Below are positions 47,371 to 56,903 of a stretch of 64,000 bases of DNA, in pieces. The stretch's first letter is position 1. Each line of letters starts with the position of its first letter. Both the position numbers and the translations under genes were made by a program. Location of the stretch: NCBI RefSeq assembly GCF_013204825.1, contig NZ_JABMKV010000001.1, positions 124,001-188,000 on the forward strand, read 5' to 3'. Under the pieces are notes generated by a model. That model was not told where the DNA came from, searched no databases, and worked only from the letters and a program-made list of their open reading frames with translations. The stretch is from Pedobacter boryungensis (GTDB taxonomy: Bacteria; Bacteroidota; Bacteroidia; Sphingobacteriales; Sphingobacteriaceae).

Positions 47371-47478
47371 AACCAAATATAAACCTGTATGAACGGGTTA
47401 TCTTTTAATTTCCAACTAACCAGGAAGGAAATATTATATGCTTTTTTTAATCGCTCAACTGTATTTCAGTGATTGATA
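47335..47478 (-). ncRNA. Predicted small RNA on the minus strand (candidate)
   Basis: On the minus strand a perfect -7 box TATATTTG (plus 47482-47489) lies just downstream of the GTGTA-N5-TACAC palindrome (47505-47521), which covers the -33 region. A transcript from about 47478 would run leftward to the hairpin at 47335-47367. It has no plausible reading frame and contains two further stems (ATTTCC/GGAAAT at 47408-47413 / 47427-47432, and AACC/GGTT at 47382-47385 / 47396-47399). About 140 nt. No known RNA family is recognised. This is inference from promoter, operator, structure and terminator; expression is not shown. Confidence 0.4.
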
Positions 47479-47504
47479 ATGCAAATATAAAAATAATTTT
47501 CAAT

Positions 47505-47521
47505 AGTGTAAAAAGTACACT
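47505..47521. promoter_or_regulatory. Palindromic operator, AGTGTA-N5-TACACT, copy 1
   Basis: AGTGTAAAAAGTACACT. It shares the GTGTA-N5-TACAC pattern with 51187, 53661 and 61616. It lies over the -33 region of the predicted small RNA promoter. Confidence 0.55.
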
Positions 47522-47723
47522 AAGAAAAGTTTCAATTTTGTTACTTTTCTGTTATTAAAATGACAAAACACTTTTGTTATTCTCATTTCCTACTTTTTAT
47601 AACGCAAAAATAGGCCCAATCTTTTACGAAATTGAGTGAATGATGTTAAACTTGTGTTAAATAACTAGATAAATACGGGTAAATGCTGCATCATTTATAT
47701 GGAGCAGCGTGGGATGCCATAAG

Positions 47724-47912
47724 CATTGAGCTATTGTTCATGAACATTGAGCTGTTGTTTTTGAACATTAGGTTTTTGTTGATGAACAATGAACTTTTGT
47801 TCATGAACATTTTACTAATGTTAATCAGCATTGTGGTAGTGTTCATGATCATTAAGCTAATGTTCATCAACAATTAGCTAGTTTTCATGATCATTGGACA
47901 ATTAATGATAAA
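47724..47912. repeat. Tandem array of a 21-bp unit with palindromic core TGTTCATGAACA
   Basis: Eight to nine degenerate copies of a unit starting CATT or CAAT, each exactly 21 bp, run from 47724. Most units end in a version of GTTCATGAA that completes a palindrome with the start of the next unit; TGTTCATGAACA is perfect at two junctions, and variants such as GTTGATGAAC and GTTCATCAAC occur at others. Because 21 bp is two helical turns, all palindromes face one side of the helix, as in iterons. Both strands are open in one frame with a heptad pattern, but this follows from the period and there is no sign of translation. Confidence 0.8.
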
Positions 47913-48321
47913 TGTTAAGCTTTTTATGATCTCTTTTATGAAAAAGTTTATGATTTAAAGTCGCTTGTCTTTAAAGGTCAGCGTAGCAACAGTGCAATCT
48001 CCTAATTGTTTATTAGATTAAGCGAAATATAACTATGTTTTCTATGTATTTATATGTTAGAAATGCTTAGTAAGGGTGAGGTTTCCTCATCATTCCTGTG
48101 AAAACGGGAAACATAATGTTGTGGTGAAGAGATTTGCTGGTTACCTATTAATATATTACGATAGCCAGTCGAGCTGGGGATGAGGATATAGGAGAAAGAG
48201 AAGATGTGAAAAAACTGTGTAATCTGTAGCAAGATTTTCTACACTAAACCATACCTAAAAAACAAACAAAAAAAATGGCAATACTAAAAGCATCGCCATT
48301 TTGAATTAATATAGAAGGAAA
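47913..48321. other. Intergenic region after the 21-bp array
   Basis: No gene is seen. It holds a CTATGT-type repeat at 48031-48060 (AACTATGTTTTCTATGTATT...) and a CCTGTGAAAACGGGAAACA repeat near 48095-48113, both related to sequences at 42.5-44.1 kb. The gapA gene ends at 48322 on the other strand. I see no clear hairpin terminator for it here. Confidence 0.5.
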
Positions 48322-50171
<1,850 letters not shown>

Positions 50172-50180
50172 TTGATATAA

Positions 50181-51167
50181 TTAAATGGATAAAACATGAG
50201 TCATTTCTAATAAATCAGCCTCTAACTTATAGCTGTGCTTATTTAGGGCTTCATCTAAACTGGTGAGTTTAATCTCGTTGCCACGAAGACCAACCATTTG
50301 CATGGTTTCACCCTTTAACATTTCATTCACCGCAGCATAACCTAATCTACTTCCCAAAATACGATCGAAACCACTCGGGCTACCACCACGCTGTAAGTGA
50401 CCTAATATAGTTACTTTGGTATCATAATGTGTGAACTTTCTTTTCACACTTTTAGCGATATCGTATGCGCCACCATATTTATTTCCTTCAGAAACAATTA
50501 CAATACTAGATGATTTTTTAGTATTTGCTCCTGATTTTAGCTTGCTAATTAATTCTTTTAAAGAAGTTTCTTTCTCTGGTAATAAAACTGCTTCTGCACC
50601 ACTTGCAATAGCTGTTCTTAATGCAATGCATCCAGAATCTCTACCCATCACCTCAATAAAGAACAATCTATCGTGAGAATCTGCTGTATCTCTTATTTTA
50701 TCAATCGCTTCAATAATGGTATTAACTGCAGTGTCGTAACCTAGGGTAAAATCAGAACCATACAAATCGTTATCTATGGTGCCTGGAATGGCAATTACAT
50801 TAATGCCATATTTTTCACCAAAACGTTTAGCACCTGTAAATGTTCCATCGCCACCAATTACAATTAATCCATGTATTTCTTTTGCCTTTAAATTTTTAAA
50901 AGCGATTTCCATGCCTTCATCTTCCTTAAAGGCTAAACATCTGGCAGTTTTTAATATTGTACCGCCCATATGTAAAATGTTGCTTACAGAACGGGCATCC
51001 ATTGGGTTAATATTGTTATCGATTAAGCCTTGATATCCTTGTGTTACCCCAAACATGTTACATCCGTGGTAGATACCTGTGCGAATAACGGCTCTTATGC
51101 AAGCATTCATTCCTGGGGCGTCTCCTCCCGAGGTTAATACGGCTATATTTTTAAGATTGGATTTCAT
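50181..51167 (-). CDS. pfkA: ATP-dependent 6-phosphofructokinase
   Basis: Phosphorylates fructose-6-phosphate in glycolysis. The 328-residue product has SGGDAPGMNACIRA (13-26), GGDGTF (105-110), the catalytic PGTIDND (D132), and MGRDSG. Glycine in GGDG, rather than a second aspartate, marks the ATP-dependent form and not the pyrophosphate form. It is the first gene of the pfkA-BadF-gapA operon. A -7-like box TATATTCG lies on the minus strand at 51177-51184, and the GTGTA-N5-TACAC palindrome at 51187-51201 is between it and the -33 position. Confidence 0.96.
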   Translation of the reverse strand: MKSNLKNIAVLTSGGDAPGMNACIRAVIRTGIYHGCNMFGVTQGYQGLIDNNINPMDARSVSNILHMGGTILKTARCLAFKEDEGMEIAFKNLKAKEIHGLIVIGGDGTFTGAKRFGEKYGINVIAIPGTIDNDLYGSDFTLGYDTAVNTIIEAIDKIRDTADSHDRLFFIEVMGRDSGCIALRTAIASGAEAVLLPEKETSLKELISKLKSGANTKKSSSIVIVSEGNKYGGAYDIAKSVKRKFTHYDTKVTILGHLQRGGSPSGFDRILGSRLGYAAVNEMLKGETMQMVGLRGNEIKLTSLDEALNKHSYKLEADLLEMTHVLSI

Positions 51168-51186
51168 TTTAATATACGAATATACT

Positions 51187-51201
51187 GTGTATTTATTACA
51201 C
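51187..51201. promoter_or_regulatory. Palindromic operator GTGTA-N5-TACAC, copy 2
   Basis: GTGTATTTATTACAC in the divergent promoter region of pfkA and the Nudix-type regulator gene. It lies just upstream of the pfkA -7 box. Autoregulation plus control of the glycolytic operon is the simplest reading. Confidence 0.6.
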
Positions 51202-51291
51202 TAAGTAATTTTTTTTCATTATTATTGTGAATAAACGAAGTAAGTATATTTATTTTGTTCTAATATTATAAAATATAAAAACGGATTTGTC

Positions 51292-51981
51292 TTGAAAGAA
51301 GTATTACCTGTATTTAATTCGGCGGTCTCTATTGACTGTGTTTTATTTGGTTTTGATGGCGGAGAGCTCAAAATTTTATTAATAGAGCGAAATGAAGAAC
51401 CCTTTAAAGATTGGTGGGCTTTGCCCGGTAATTTGGTAGGGGAGAACGAAAGTGTCGATCAATCCGCTTCGCGTATTTTACATGAGCTTACCGGCTTGAG
51501 TGACATTTACATGGAGCAGTATTATACTTTTGGCGAGGTAGACAGACATCCTCAAGGTAGGGTAATTACGGTTGCCTATTATGCAATGTTGCGTTTAGGT
51601 GGAGATAAGGCTTTAAAACCACTCACTAGCTATGCTAAAAAGGCACAATGGATAAACGTTAAGGAATTACCTAAGTTAGGTTTCGACCATCAGCATATAT
51701 TTGATAAGGGTTTAGAAAAAATTAAACGTAGAATAAAACATTTACCAATTGCTTTTGAATTATTACCAGAAAAATTCACCTTAACTCAGGTACAAAACGT
51801 TTACGAACTAATTTTAGGTAAGAAATTGGATAAACGTAATTTTAGGAAAAAGATATTGAGCTTTAAGGTATTGAAAGAATTAGATGAAAAACAAAAAGGA
51901 GTTTCATTTAGAGCTGCAACACTATATAAATTTGATAAAAGAAAGTACGCGAAACTTTTTGGTAAGGAGATTTCTTTTTAA
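51292..51981 (+). CDS. NrtR-type transcriptional regulator: Nudix-like domain plus winged helix
   Basis: A 229-residue protein. Residues about 10-145 have a Nudix fold (VLFGFDGGELKILLIERNEEPFKDWWALPGNLV). The catalytic Nudix box is degraded (GENESVDQSASRILHELTGL lacks the REUxEE glutamates), so it should bind a ligand rather than hydrolyse one. Residues about 150-229 form a winged helix (FTLTQVQNVYELILGKKLDKRNFRKKIL). The start is TTG, as no in-frame ATG precedes the domain. NrtR and its Bacteroidota relatives, such as AraR, control sugar or NAD genes. It is divergent from pfkA, with palindrome copy 2 between them. Confidence 0.85.
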   Translation: MKEVLPVFNSAVSIDCVLFGFDGGELKILLIERNEEPFKDWWALPGNLVGENESVDQSASRILHELTGLSDIYMEQYYTFGEVDRHPQGRVITVAYYAMLRLGGDKALKPLTSYAKKAQWINVKELPKLGFDHQHIFDKGLEKIKRRIKHLPIAFELLPEKFTLTQVQNVYELILGKKLDKRNFRKKILSFKVLKELDEKQKGVSFRAATLYKFDKRKYAKLFGKEISF

Positions 51982-52089
51982 GGAGAATAGGGTTTAACCT
52001 ATACCCATTGAAGGGTAGGCTAAAAATTTAAGTCGATAAAATTGCTAACGAAAAAAAATGCATATTTCGTTATATATTTTAGGCTTGAT

Positions 52090-52104
52090 GTGTTATATTT
52101 ACAC
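52090..52104. promoter_or_regulatory. Imperfect operator GTGTT-N5-TACAC, copy 3
   Basis: GTGTTATATTTACAC differs from the other copies at one base. It lies 16 bases upstream of the ATG at 52120. Confidence 0.35.
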
Positions 52105-52119
52105 TATCAATATGCTTGT

Positions 52120-52581
52120 ATGGAGAAACTCTACAAATTATTTGTACTTTTTGTTGGACTAATTGCAATGAACGTAACTGTTCATGCGCAATCAGAAAAC
52201 TATACTCCAAATTCAGCAACAGATTCTATTTCTACTTCAAATTACACAATTATAGATTTAACAGCTACATCTAATTCCAATATTGATTGGGATGAAGAAT
52301 CGGCATTAATCGTTAAACAAAGCCCTTCTTTTACCAATTATCCAAATCCTGCAACTACTCAAACAACTATAGCGTATACCCTTGCTACAAAAGCAAAAGT
52401 AATTTTAAGGGTAGTAGACTTAACAGGAAAACAGTTAGCTGTTTTAGTTAAACAAGAAATAACTGCGGGTAAACACGAATACGATTGGCAGCTTGCTAAA
52501 AATAACATTACCTCTGGTATGTATATTTTAGTTTTACAGGTTGATAATAAGATTTTTAGTAGAAAAATTATTGTTCAATAG
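52120..52581 (+). CDS. Small secreted protein that is mainly a T9SS type A sorting domain
   Basis: A 153-residue protein. ATG at 52120 gives a clean signal peptide (MEKLYKLFVLFVGLIAMNVTVHA|Q), so the longer upstream start at 52042 is not used. A linker of about 45 Ser/Thr/Asn-rich residues follows. The rest is the C-terminal type IX secretion domain (NYPNPATTQTTIAYTLATKA... ending ISGMYILVLQVDNKIFSRKIIVQ-like). No cargo domain is present. It might be a secreted signal carrier or a remnant. It is downstream of the Nudix regulator, with palindrome copy 3 in its leader. Confidence 0.8.
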   Translation: MEKLYKLFVLFVGLIAMNVTVHAQSENYTPNSATDSISTSNYTIIDLTATSNSNIDWDEESALIVKQSPSFTNYPNPATTQTTIAYTLATKAKVILRVVDLTGKQLAVLVKQEITAGKHEYDWQLAKNNITSGMYILVLQVDNKIFSRKIIVQ

Positions 52582-52600
52582 TTTTTTTGAAATGATAGAT

Positions 52601-52641
52601 AAAAAGAAAGCCTCGATTATTTAATCGAGGCTTTCTTTTTT
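52601..52641. terminator. Strong bidirectional terminator
   Basis: An 18-bp perfect stem (52601-52618 / 52623-52640, core GAAAGCCTCGATT) with a 4-nt loop. T-runs occur on both strands between the convergent T9SS and BadF-type genes. Confidence 0.93.
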
Positions 52642-52657
52642 GGTATAAATCTGTGAT

Positions 52658-53509
52658 CTATTTTTTGCTTAAATGGTAATCTACCAAATCGTCTATAGGA
52701 GAGCGGATGATTTTACCCACACCCATTTCATATCTATCGGCCACAAGACTTAAACTATCTCTAAAGCTATAACCCACTGATCCAACACAGTTTAGTTCGT
52801 AGTTTTTGTAGTTAGGGTAATGAATTACCAAGTTTTCGAAGAAAGCAGTAAATGCGTAATCTACAACCGAATTGGTATAATCTTCGTAGTTTTCCTTAAA
52901 GTCGTAAATAAATTTACTAAAGCTTGCGCAAAAACGATTTGGTAAAGGTTTGTTGTAAATATGGTCAAAAATGTCTTCGTTAGTTAAGGCATAGTTATCG
53001 TAAAAACTTTCTCTCAATCCTTTTGGCATATAACCTTTCATGTAGTCGGCTAAAATACGTTTTCCGATGTAGCTACCGCTACCTTCATCACCTAGAAAAT
53101 ACCCTAAAGAGTCGATGTTTAAAGAGATGTCTTTACCATCGTATAAACAACTATTTGTACCTGTACCTAATATTGCAGCAAAGCCCTCATTATCCCCTAG
53201 TAAAGCACGACAAGATGCTAATAAATCATGCCCAATATTGATTTTTGCATTGATAAAGATCCTTTGCATAGCATCTTCAACAATTTTTCTTTTTGCATCG
53301 GTAGAGCAGCCAGCTCCATAGTAATATACTTCGGTTAATTTTTCTGGCTCAAGATGATCTGGTAAAGAATTCTTTAATGAATTCTCAATATAATCGGTAT
53401 CTACAAAATAGGGGTTGTATCCTTCTGTATTAAAATGGATTTTTCTTCCTGCTTCGTTAATCAGACACCAATTGGTTTTTGTTGATCCACCATCTGCAAT
53501 AACTATCAT
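52658..53509 (-). CDS. BadF/BadG/BcrA-type sugar kinase (N-acetylglucosamine kinase-like)
   Basis: A 283-residue ASKHA-fold kinase. It keeps all nucleotide motifs: phosphate-1 ADGGSTKTNW (5-14), ILGTGTNSCLYDG, and YFLGDEGSGSYIGKR, followed by GSVGYSFRDSL. The family phosphorylates GlcNAc, glucosamine or related sugars. Glucose is possible but not established. It is paralogous to the protein at 49329, which has lost the first motif. It is a single gene with palindrome copy 4 about 150 bases upstream. Confidence 0.85.
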   Translation of the reverse strand: MIVIADGGSTKTNWCLINEAGRKIHFNTEGYNPYFVDTDYIENSLKNSLPDHLEPEKLTEVYYYGAGCSTDAKRKIVEDAMQRIFINAKINIGHDLLASCRALLGDNEGFAAILGTGTNSCLYDGKDISLNIDSLGYFLGDEGSGSYIGKRILADYMKGYMPKGLRESFYDNYALTNEDIFDHIYNKPLPNRFCASFSKFIYDFKENYEDYTNSVVDYAFTAFFENLVIHYPNYKNYELNCVGSVGYSFRDSLSLVADRYEMGVGKIIRSPIDDLVDYHLSKK

Positions 53510-53660
53510 TTTTGGTTTGGTTAAGTTGTGTAATACGTAAAAAGTGCAGCAATATATGTGGCTTTTTTTGAAATAAAAAATTAAAATTTAGTTTTTGTTT
53601 AGGTAATGATAAATTTATAATCAAACGATTGATGGGGCTTAAATGAAAGTTTTTTTATAA

Positions 53661-53677
53661 AGTGTACTTTATACACT
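53661..53677. promoter_or_regulatory. Palindromic operator AGTGTA-N5-TACACT, copy 4
   Basis: AGTGTACTTTATACACT, with perfect 6-bp arms. It lies upstream of the minus-strand BadF-type kinase gene (start 53509), about 150 bases from its ATG. Confidence 0.55.
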
Positions 53678-53731
53678 AATAACACTGATTCTAGACTAAT
53701 TATTTTATCGGTATCTGGTATCTATACAAAC

Positions 53732-53763
53732 AAAAAGCCCTTAAAATTAATTAAGGGCTTTTT
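53732..53763 (-). terminator. Terminator of the Sus operon
   Basis: AAAAAGCCCTTAA (53732-53744) and TTAAGGGCTTTTT (53751-53763) form a 13-bp stem. It lies 20 bases after the stop of the SusE/F-like gene on the minus strand. Confidence 0.9.
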
Positions 53764-53782
53764 CCAAATTTGAAATGTGTTT

Positions 53783-55594
53783 TTAGTTTTTTGTAACAGT
53801 ATATGTTCTATTGTACTCATCTAATTTAATGGTATAATTTCCATTAACTGTGATTGCTAAGTTAGCACCACCCTCAGAAATCACACCAGCAGAACCACCG
53901 TAATTATATTCCCAACTTCCTTTGGTTACAATAAATTTAAATTCACCAACGGTTAAGTTAGTGGTTACCGTCCATTTACCATTACCACTGTAAGTCATAG
54001 CTGGTAGCAAGGCATTACCGGCAGAATTGTCCCAGCCGCCTGCAGTTGCATTACCTACTAAGAAAACGGTTCCATCAGTTACTGAATATTTTAAATTTTT
54101 AATATCTGTTCCATCCCAAATAATACGACGTAAACCGGTAGCACCTGTAGTTGCAATATTAGCTTCGTTAGATTCGGCTAATACACCTTCGGCCGATCCT
54201 TTTCCATAATCTCTTGTTTGTGAAACTGGTCCTCCACTTGGCCATGCATCACCATCGATAAATTTCCATTCCTGACCAGATGCTAAAGTAACAAAGCCAA
54301 GGAATTTATTTGTACCCATAAAGTTTAATCCTTGAGATGGATAAGCAGGGGCTGTAGTTGAACCTGTGAATACAGTAGGGGGATTCCATCCTGCTGGAGT
54401 TGCACCACCAACAGCTCCCATCATGCCATGATCTGCTTGAACATAATATTTCAAGTTTTTTTGATCGAAAGTAACTCTATATACCCCACTTGCACCATAG
54501 TTTTCAATGTTTACTTCATTGTCAACAACAGCATCACCTGGGCTTCCAGGTTTCATACCCCAATCTGAAGAATTTAAACTTCCGCCCGGCCATTGTTGTT
54601 GGTTTAAAAATTTCAGACCACCATTACCTGCATTTAATTTTACATAGATATAAAAAGTGCCTGGGTTTGATGCATCAGGAATCATTTGTAATGCATTCTC
54701 CGCTGTCCAACTGGCTGGTGTATCACCACCAACTAGGAACATTTTAACTTCTCTCGTAATTACTAAATCATTTACATAATCAGCTGTCTTTTTAAACGTA
54801 CCAGAAGTTGCTTCTACAGTCCATTGTAACGCAACAGGTGTAGCCTGATCTGCATAACCAGCAGCAGTTAATTTATCGCTAATATCTTTATAACCCACCG
54901 CTAATGCAGAATCTAAACCGCTGTTGTTTGAAGTATAGGTAAATAATGGTGTTGCAAAATTACCCCCTTTAGCTACAAACTTAATTTGATATTTAGTTGG
55001 GTTTGTAGTAACACCAGGAAAAGATTTTTGCCACTTAAAGTTCATGAAATCTGTAGTCGAATTAGGATTAATCACTACAGGAGTATTAGATGAAACCGGG
55101 CCATATAAAAGGAAGTTACTTACTCCATCGCCCATACGAGTGATCGCAATATTTAAAGCAGGGGAGGTGCTTACAGTCATATCTCCATTGGTAGCTTTAA
55201 CAACCCAAATTAAATCAACTTTAATCCCGTCACCAATAGATTTAGCTTTTAAGGCATCGTCTAATTGTTTTTGCGTAAAGGTTAATGTTGTGCTTGTTCC
55301 ATTATTATCAGATGGTATTTCTAATAAAGGCGAAGTCAAACTACCAGTTTTCAAGGCCGCTACAAATTTGTACGTTGGCATGGTATTCACCCCAGGTTTT
55401 GCAGCACTCCAACTAAAAACTACTTTAGCATTTGGCGTGGCCGAGTTTAAGACCCACATTGTATTGTTTACTGGCGCAGCAACAGTAAAAGTTCCAAGTG
55501 CTTCGCCTTTAGACATTTCGTCAAATTCTGTTTTTTTACACCCAAAAGCAATTGCTACAATAGCTAGTAAAGTATATAATATCTTATTTTTCAT
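53783..55594 (-). CDS. SusE/SusF-like starch-binding outer-membrane lipoprotein
   Basis: A 603-residue surface lipoprotein (signal MKNKILYTLLAIVAIAFG|C, lipid Cys19). SusE-type immunoglobulin-like domains lie at about 35-270 (FTVAAPVNNTMWVLNSATPNAKVVFSW...). Repeated glucan-binding modules follow from about 285 (MFLVGGDTPASWTAENALQM, VFTGSTTAPAYPSQGLNF, VFLVGNATAGGWDNSAGNAL), three in all. Such modules bind starch at the cell surface, which supports an alpha-glucan ligand for the operon. It is the last gene, nine bases after the 256-residue protein gene. Confidence 0.88.
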   Translation of the reverse strand: MKNKILYTLLAIVAIAFGCKKTEFDEMSKGEALGTFTVAAPVNNTMWVLNSATPNAKVVFSWSAAKPGVNTMPTYKFVAALKTGSLTSPLLEIPSDNNGTSTTLTFTQKQLDDALKAKSIGDGIKVDLIWVVKATNGDMTVSTSPALNIAITRMGDGVSNFLLYGPVSSNTPVVINPNSTTDFMNFKWQKSFPGVTTNPTKYQIKFVAKGGNFATPLFTYTSNNSGLDSALAVGYKDISDKLTAAGYADQATPVALQWTVEATSGTFKKTADYVNDLVITREVKMFLVGGDTPASWTAENALQMIPDASNPGTFYIYVKLNAGNGGLKFLNQQQWPGGSLNSSDWGMKPGSPGDAVVDNEVNIENYGASGVYRVTFDQKNLKYYVQADHGMMGAVGGATPAGWNPPTVFTGSTTAPAYPSQGLNFMGTNKFLGFVTLASGQEWKFIDGDAWPSGGPVSQTRDYGKGSAEGVLAESNEANIATTGATGLRRIIWDGTDIKNLKYSVTDGTVFLVGNATAGGWDNSAGNALLPAMTYSGNGKWTVTTNLTVGEFKFIVTKGSWEYNYGGSAGVISEGGANLAITVNGNYTIKLDEYNRTYTVTKN

Positions 55595-55602
55595 AATCTA
55601 GC

Positions 55603-56373
55603 TTAATTAAAGATGGTATAAATAACTTCATTTACAGGTCCGGCAGTTCCAACATTTGCACCGTTAGCATCTTTAATACTACCAGTAAATTGATAGCTAA
55701 ATTTGCTTAGTTTGGTTCCTGCGGTTAGCGTTATTAATTTCTCCGGAATAAATGAATATGAATATACTGTGCTTGATTCCTTCACTGCCACTAAAGCTGT
55801 TCTGGTAGCAACTACGGCTCCAGCATCATTATAAAAAGTAAGGTTTACTTTTACATCAAACATGCGCTGTAAGTTTTGATCTGTTGCCAAATCTTGATGG
55901 AAATAGACTGTACTCATATCTGTAAAGTCTTGCTTAGCAGGGAAAATGCGGAATTGAGATGGGGTAAATACTAAAGGATCGAACTTGTAAGGTTTAAAAT
56001 CTTGTGTTTGTTTTGTACCATCTTTGCTTTTTCCCAAAAAACCAAAATTGATAAGTTCTGCAGGGCTTTGACCGAATAATGTTGTACCTGTAAATTTAAA
56101 TGTAAATTTATTCGTGGCAATTTTAGTCATTTTAGCCGATTCAGAAGAACTGCCCCATTGCCCATTTGTTAAAGCATCTTTACCACCTCCAACACCGTCA
56201 TTAGAGAACGCCCAGATATAAACATCATTTTGTCCCGCCAAAGGAGTACCAGTTACATCAAGTGTGATGATCACTTCATCCTCAGAAGTAAAAGTTGCTG
56301 GGCTAAAAGTAACCTGAGCAAATGCAAATGCTGCACTTAAGGTAAATATGATTGATAATATTAATTTTTTCAT
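55603..56373 (-). CDS. Secreted protein of unknown function in the Sus operon
   Basis: A 256-residue protein with a cleavable signal (MKKLILSIIFTLSAAFAFA|Q) and no lipid cysteine. It looks beta-rich, with VTFSPATFTSEDEVIITLDV at the start and a later DVKVNLTFYNDAG domain, perhaps two Ig-like folds. I do not recognise it with certainty. The position between SusD-region genes and SusE/F suggests a surface or periplasmic glycan-binding role. Confidence 0.75.
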   Translation of the reverse strand: MKKLILSIIFTLSAAFAFAQVTFSPATFTSEDEVIITLDVTGTPLAGQNDVYIWAFSNDGVGGGKDALTNGQWGSSSESAKMTKIATNKFTFKFTGTTLFGQSPAELINFGFLGKSKDGTKQTQDFKPYKFDPLVFTPSQFRIFPAKQDFTDMSTVYFHQDLATDQNLQRMFDVKVNLTFYNDAGAVVATRTALVAVKESSTVYSYSFIPEKLITLTAGTKLSKFSYQFTGSIKDANGANVGTAGPVNEVIYTIFN

Positions 56374-56392
56374 AATTTCTTTAATTTATCGA

Positions 56393-56890
56393 TTACTTTT
56401 TAGTGAATTGATAGGTATAACTTACAATAGGCTTACCGTTAAATTTCTTCACCTTTTTAAGATAAAACTTCCCTGTTTTCAATTCGGCATAAGAACCTAA
56501 TGTTAAATCTGAAGTTGCTGTACCGTTTTTTAAGGTAATTGTTGTAGGTGCTTTAGCATTGTCTACTATCCAAGTGCCAGAGTTAAATTCAGCTATTTTA
56601 GGAGAATTACCAGGTGTAATGGTAAATGCTGTTGGGCTACCAGCAGCATCTCCTTGAAAAGCGATCACTAAATCTTTATACGCATATACATTTGTAATGT
56701 CTAGCTCTTTATAAGGAAAGCCTTTAGTTGCTGCATCTTCATCTTTTTGAGTAACTTTTGTTAAGCCCCAAGTACCTTGTAGCTCTTTTAAAATGTTTTC
56801 TTCGGCACCAATTGGCCCAAATTCTTCTGGTTTACATCCCCATACAGATAGGATGCATACAGCCATCATGATATATTTAATGTTTTTCAT
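56393..56890 (-). CDS. Lipocalin-like lipoprotein of unknown function in the Sus operon
   Basis: A 165-residue lipoprotein (signal MKNIKYIMMAVCILSVWG|C, Cys19). The mature part begins with a helix containing LKELQGTWGLTKVTQ and then alternates short strands, like the small lipocalin-like lipoproteins often found in SusCD operons. Family assignment (for example DUF5004) is a guess. It lies 13 bases after susD. Confidence 0.7.
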   Translation of the reverse strand: MKNIKYIMMAVCILSVWGCKPEEFGPIGAEENILKELQGTWGLTKVTQKDEDAATKGFPYKELDITNVYAYKDLVIAFQGDAAGSPTAFTITPGNSPKIAEFNSGTWIVDNAKAPTTITLKNGTATSDLTLGSYAELKTGKFYLKKVKKFNGKPIVSYTYQFTKK

Positions 56891-56903
56891 TTCTATATGT
56901 TAA

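Noticed and set aside
47683..47877. Open frames on both strands across the 21-bp array (64 and 60 residues)
   Set aside because: The 21-bp period keeps frames open and creates heptad-like peptides by itself. There is no promoter or ribosome site, and the opposite strand is equally open. Treated as repeat DNA.
47724..47912. CRISPR array
   Set aside because: Units are contiguous 21-mers without unique spacers, and no cas gene is present.
55044..55601. 185-residue plus-strand frame antisense to the SusE/F-like gene
   Set aside because: Composition is the mirror of the real lipoprotein gene, with no independent signals; a shadow frame.
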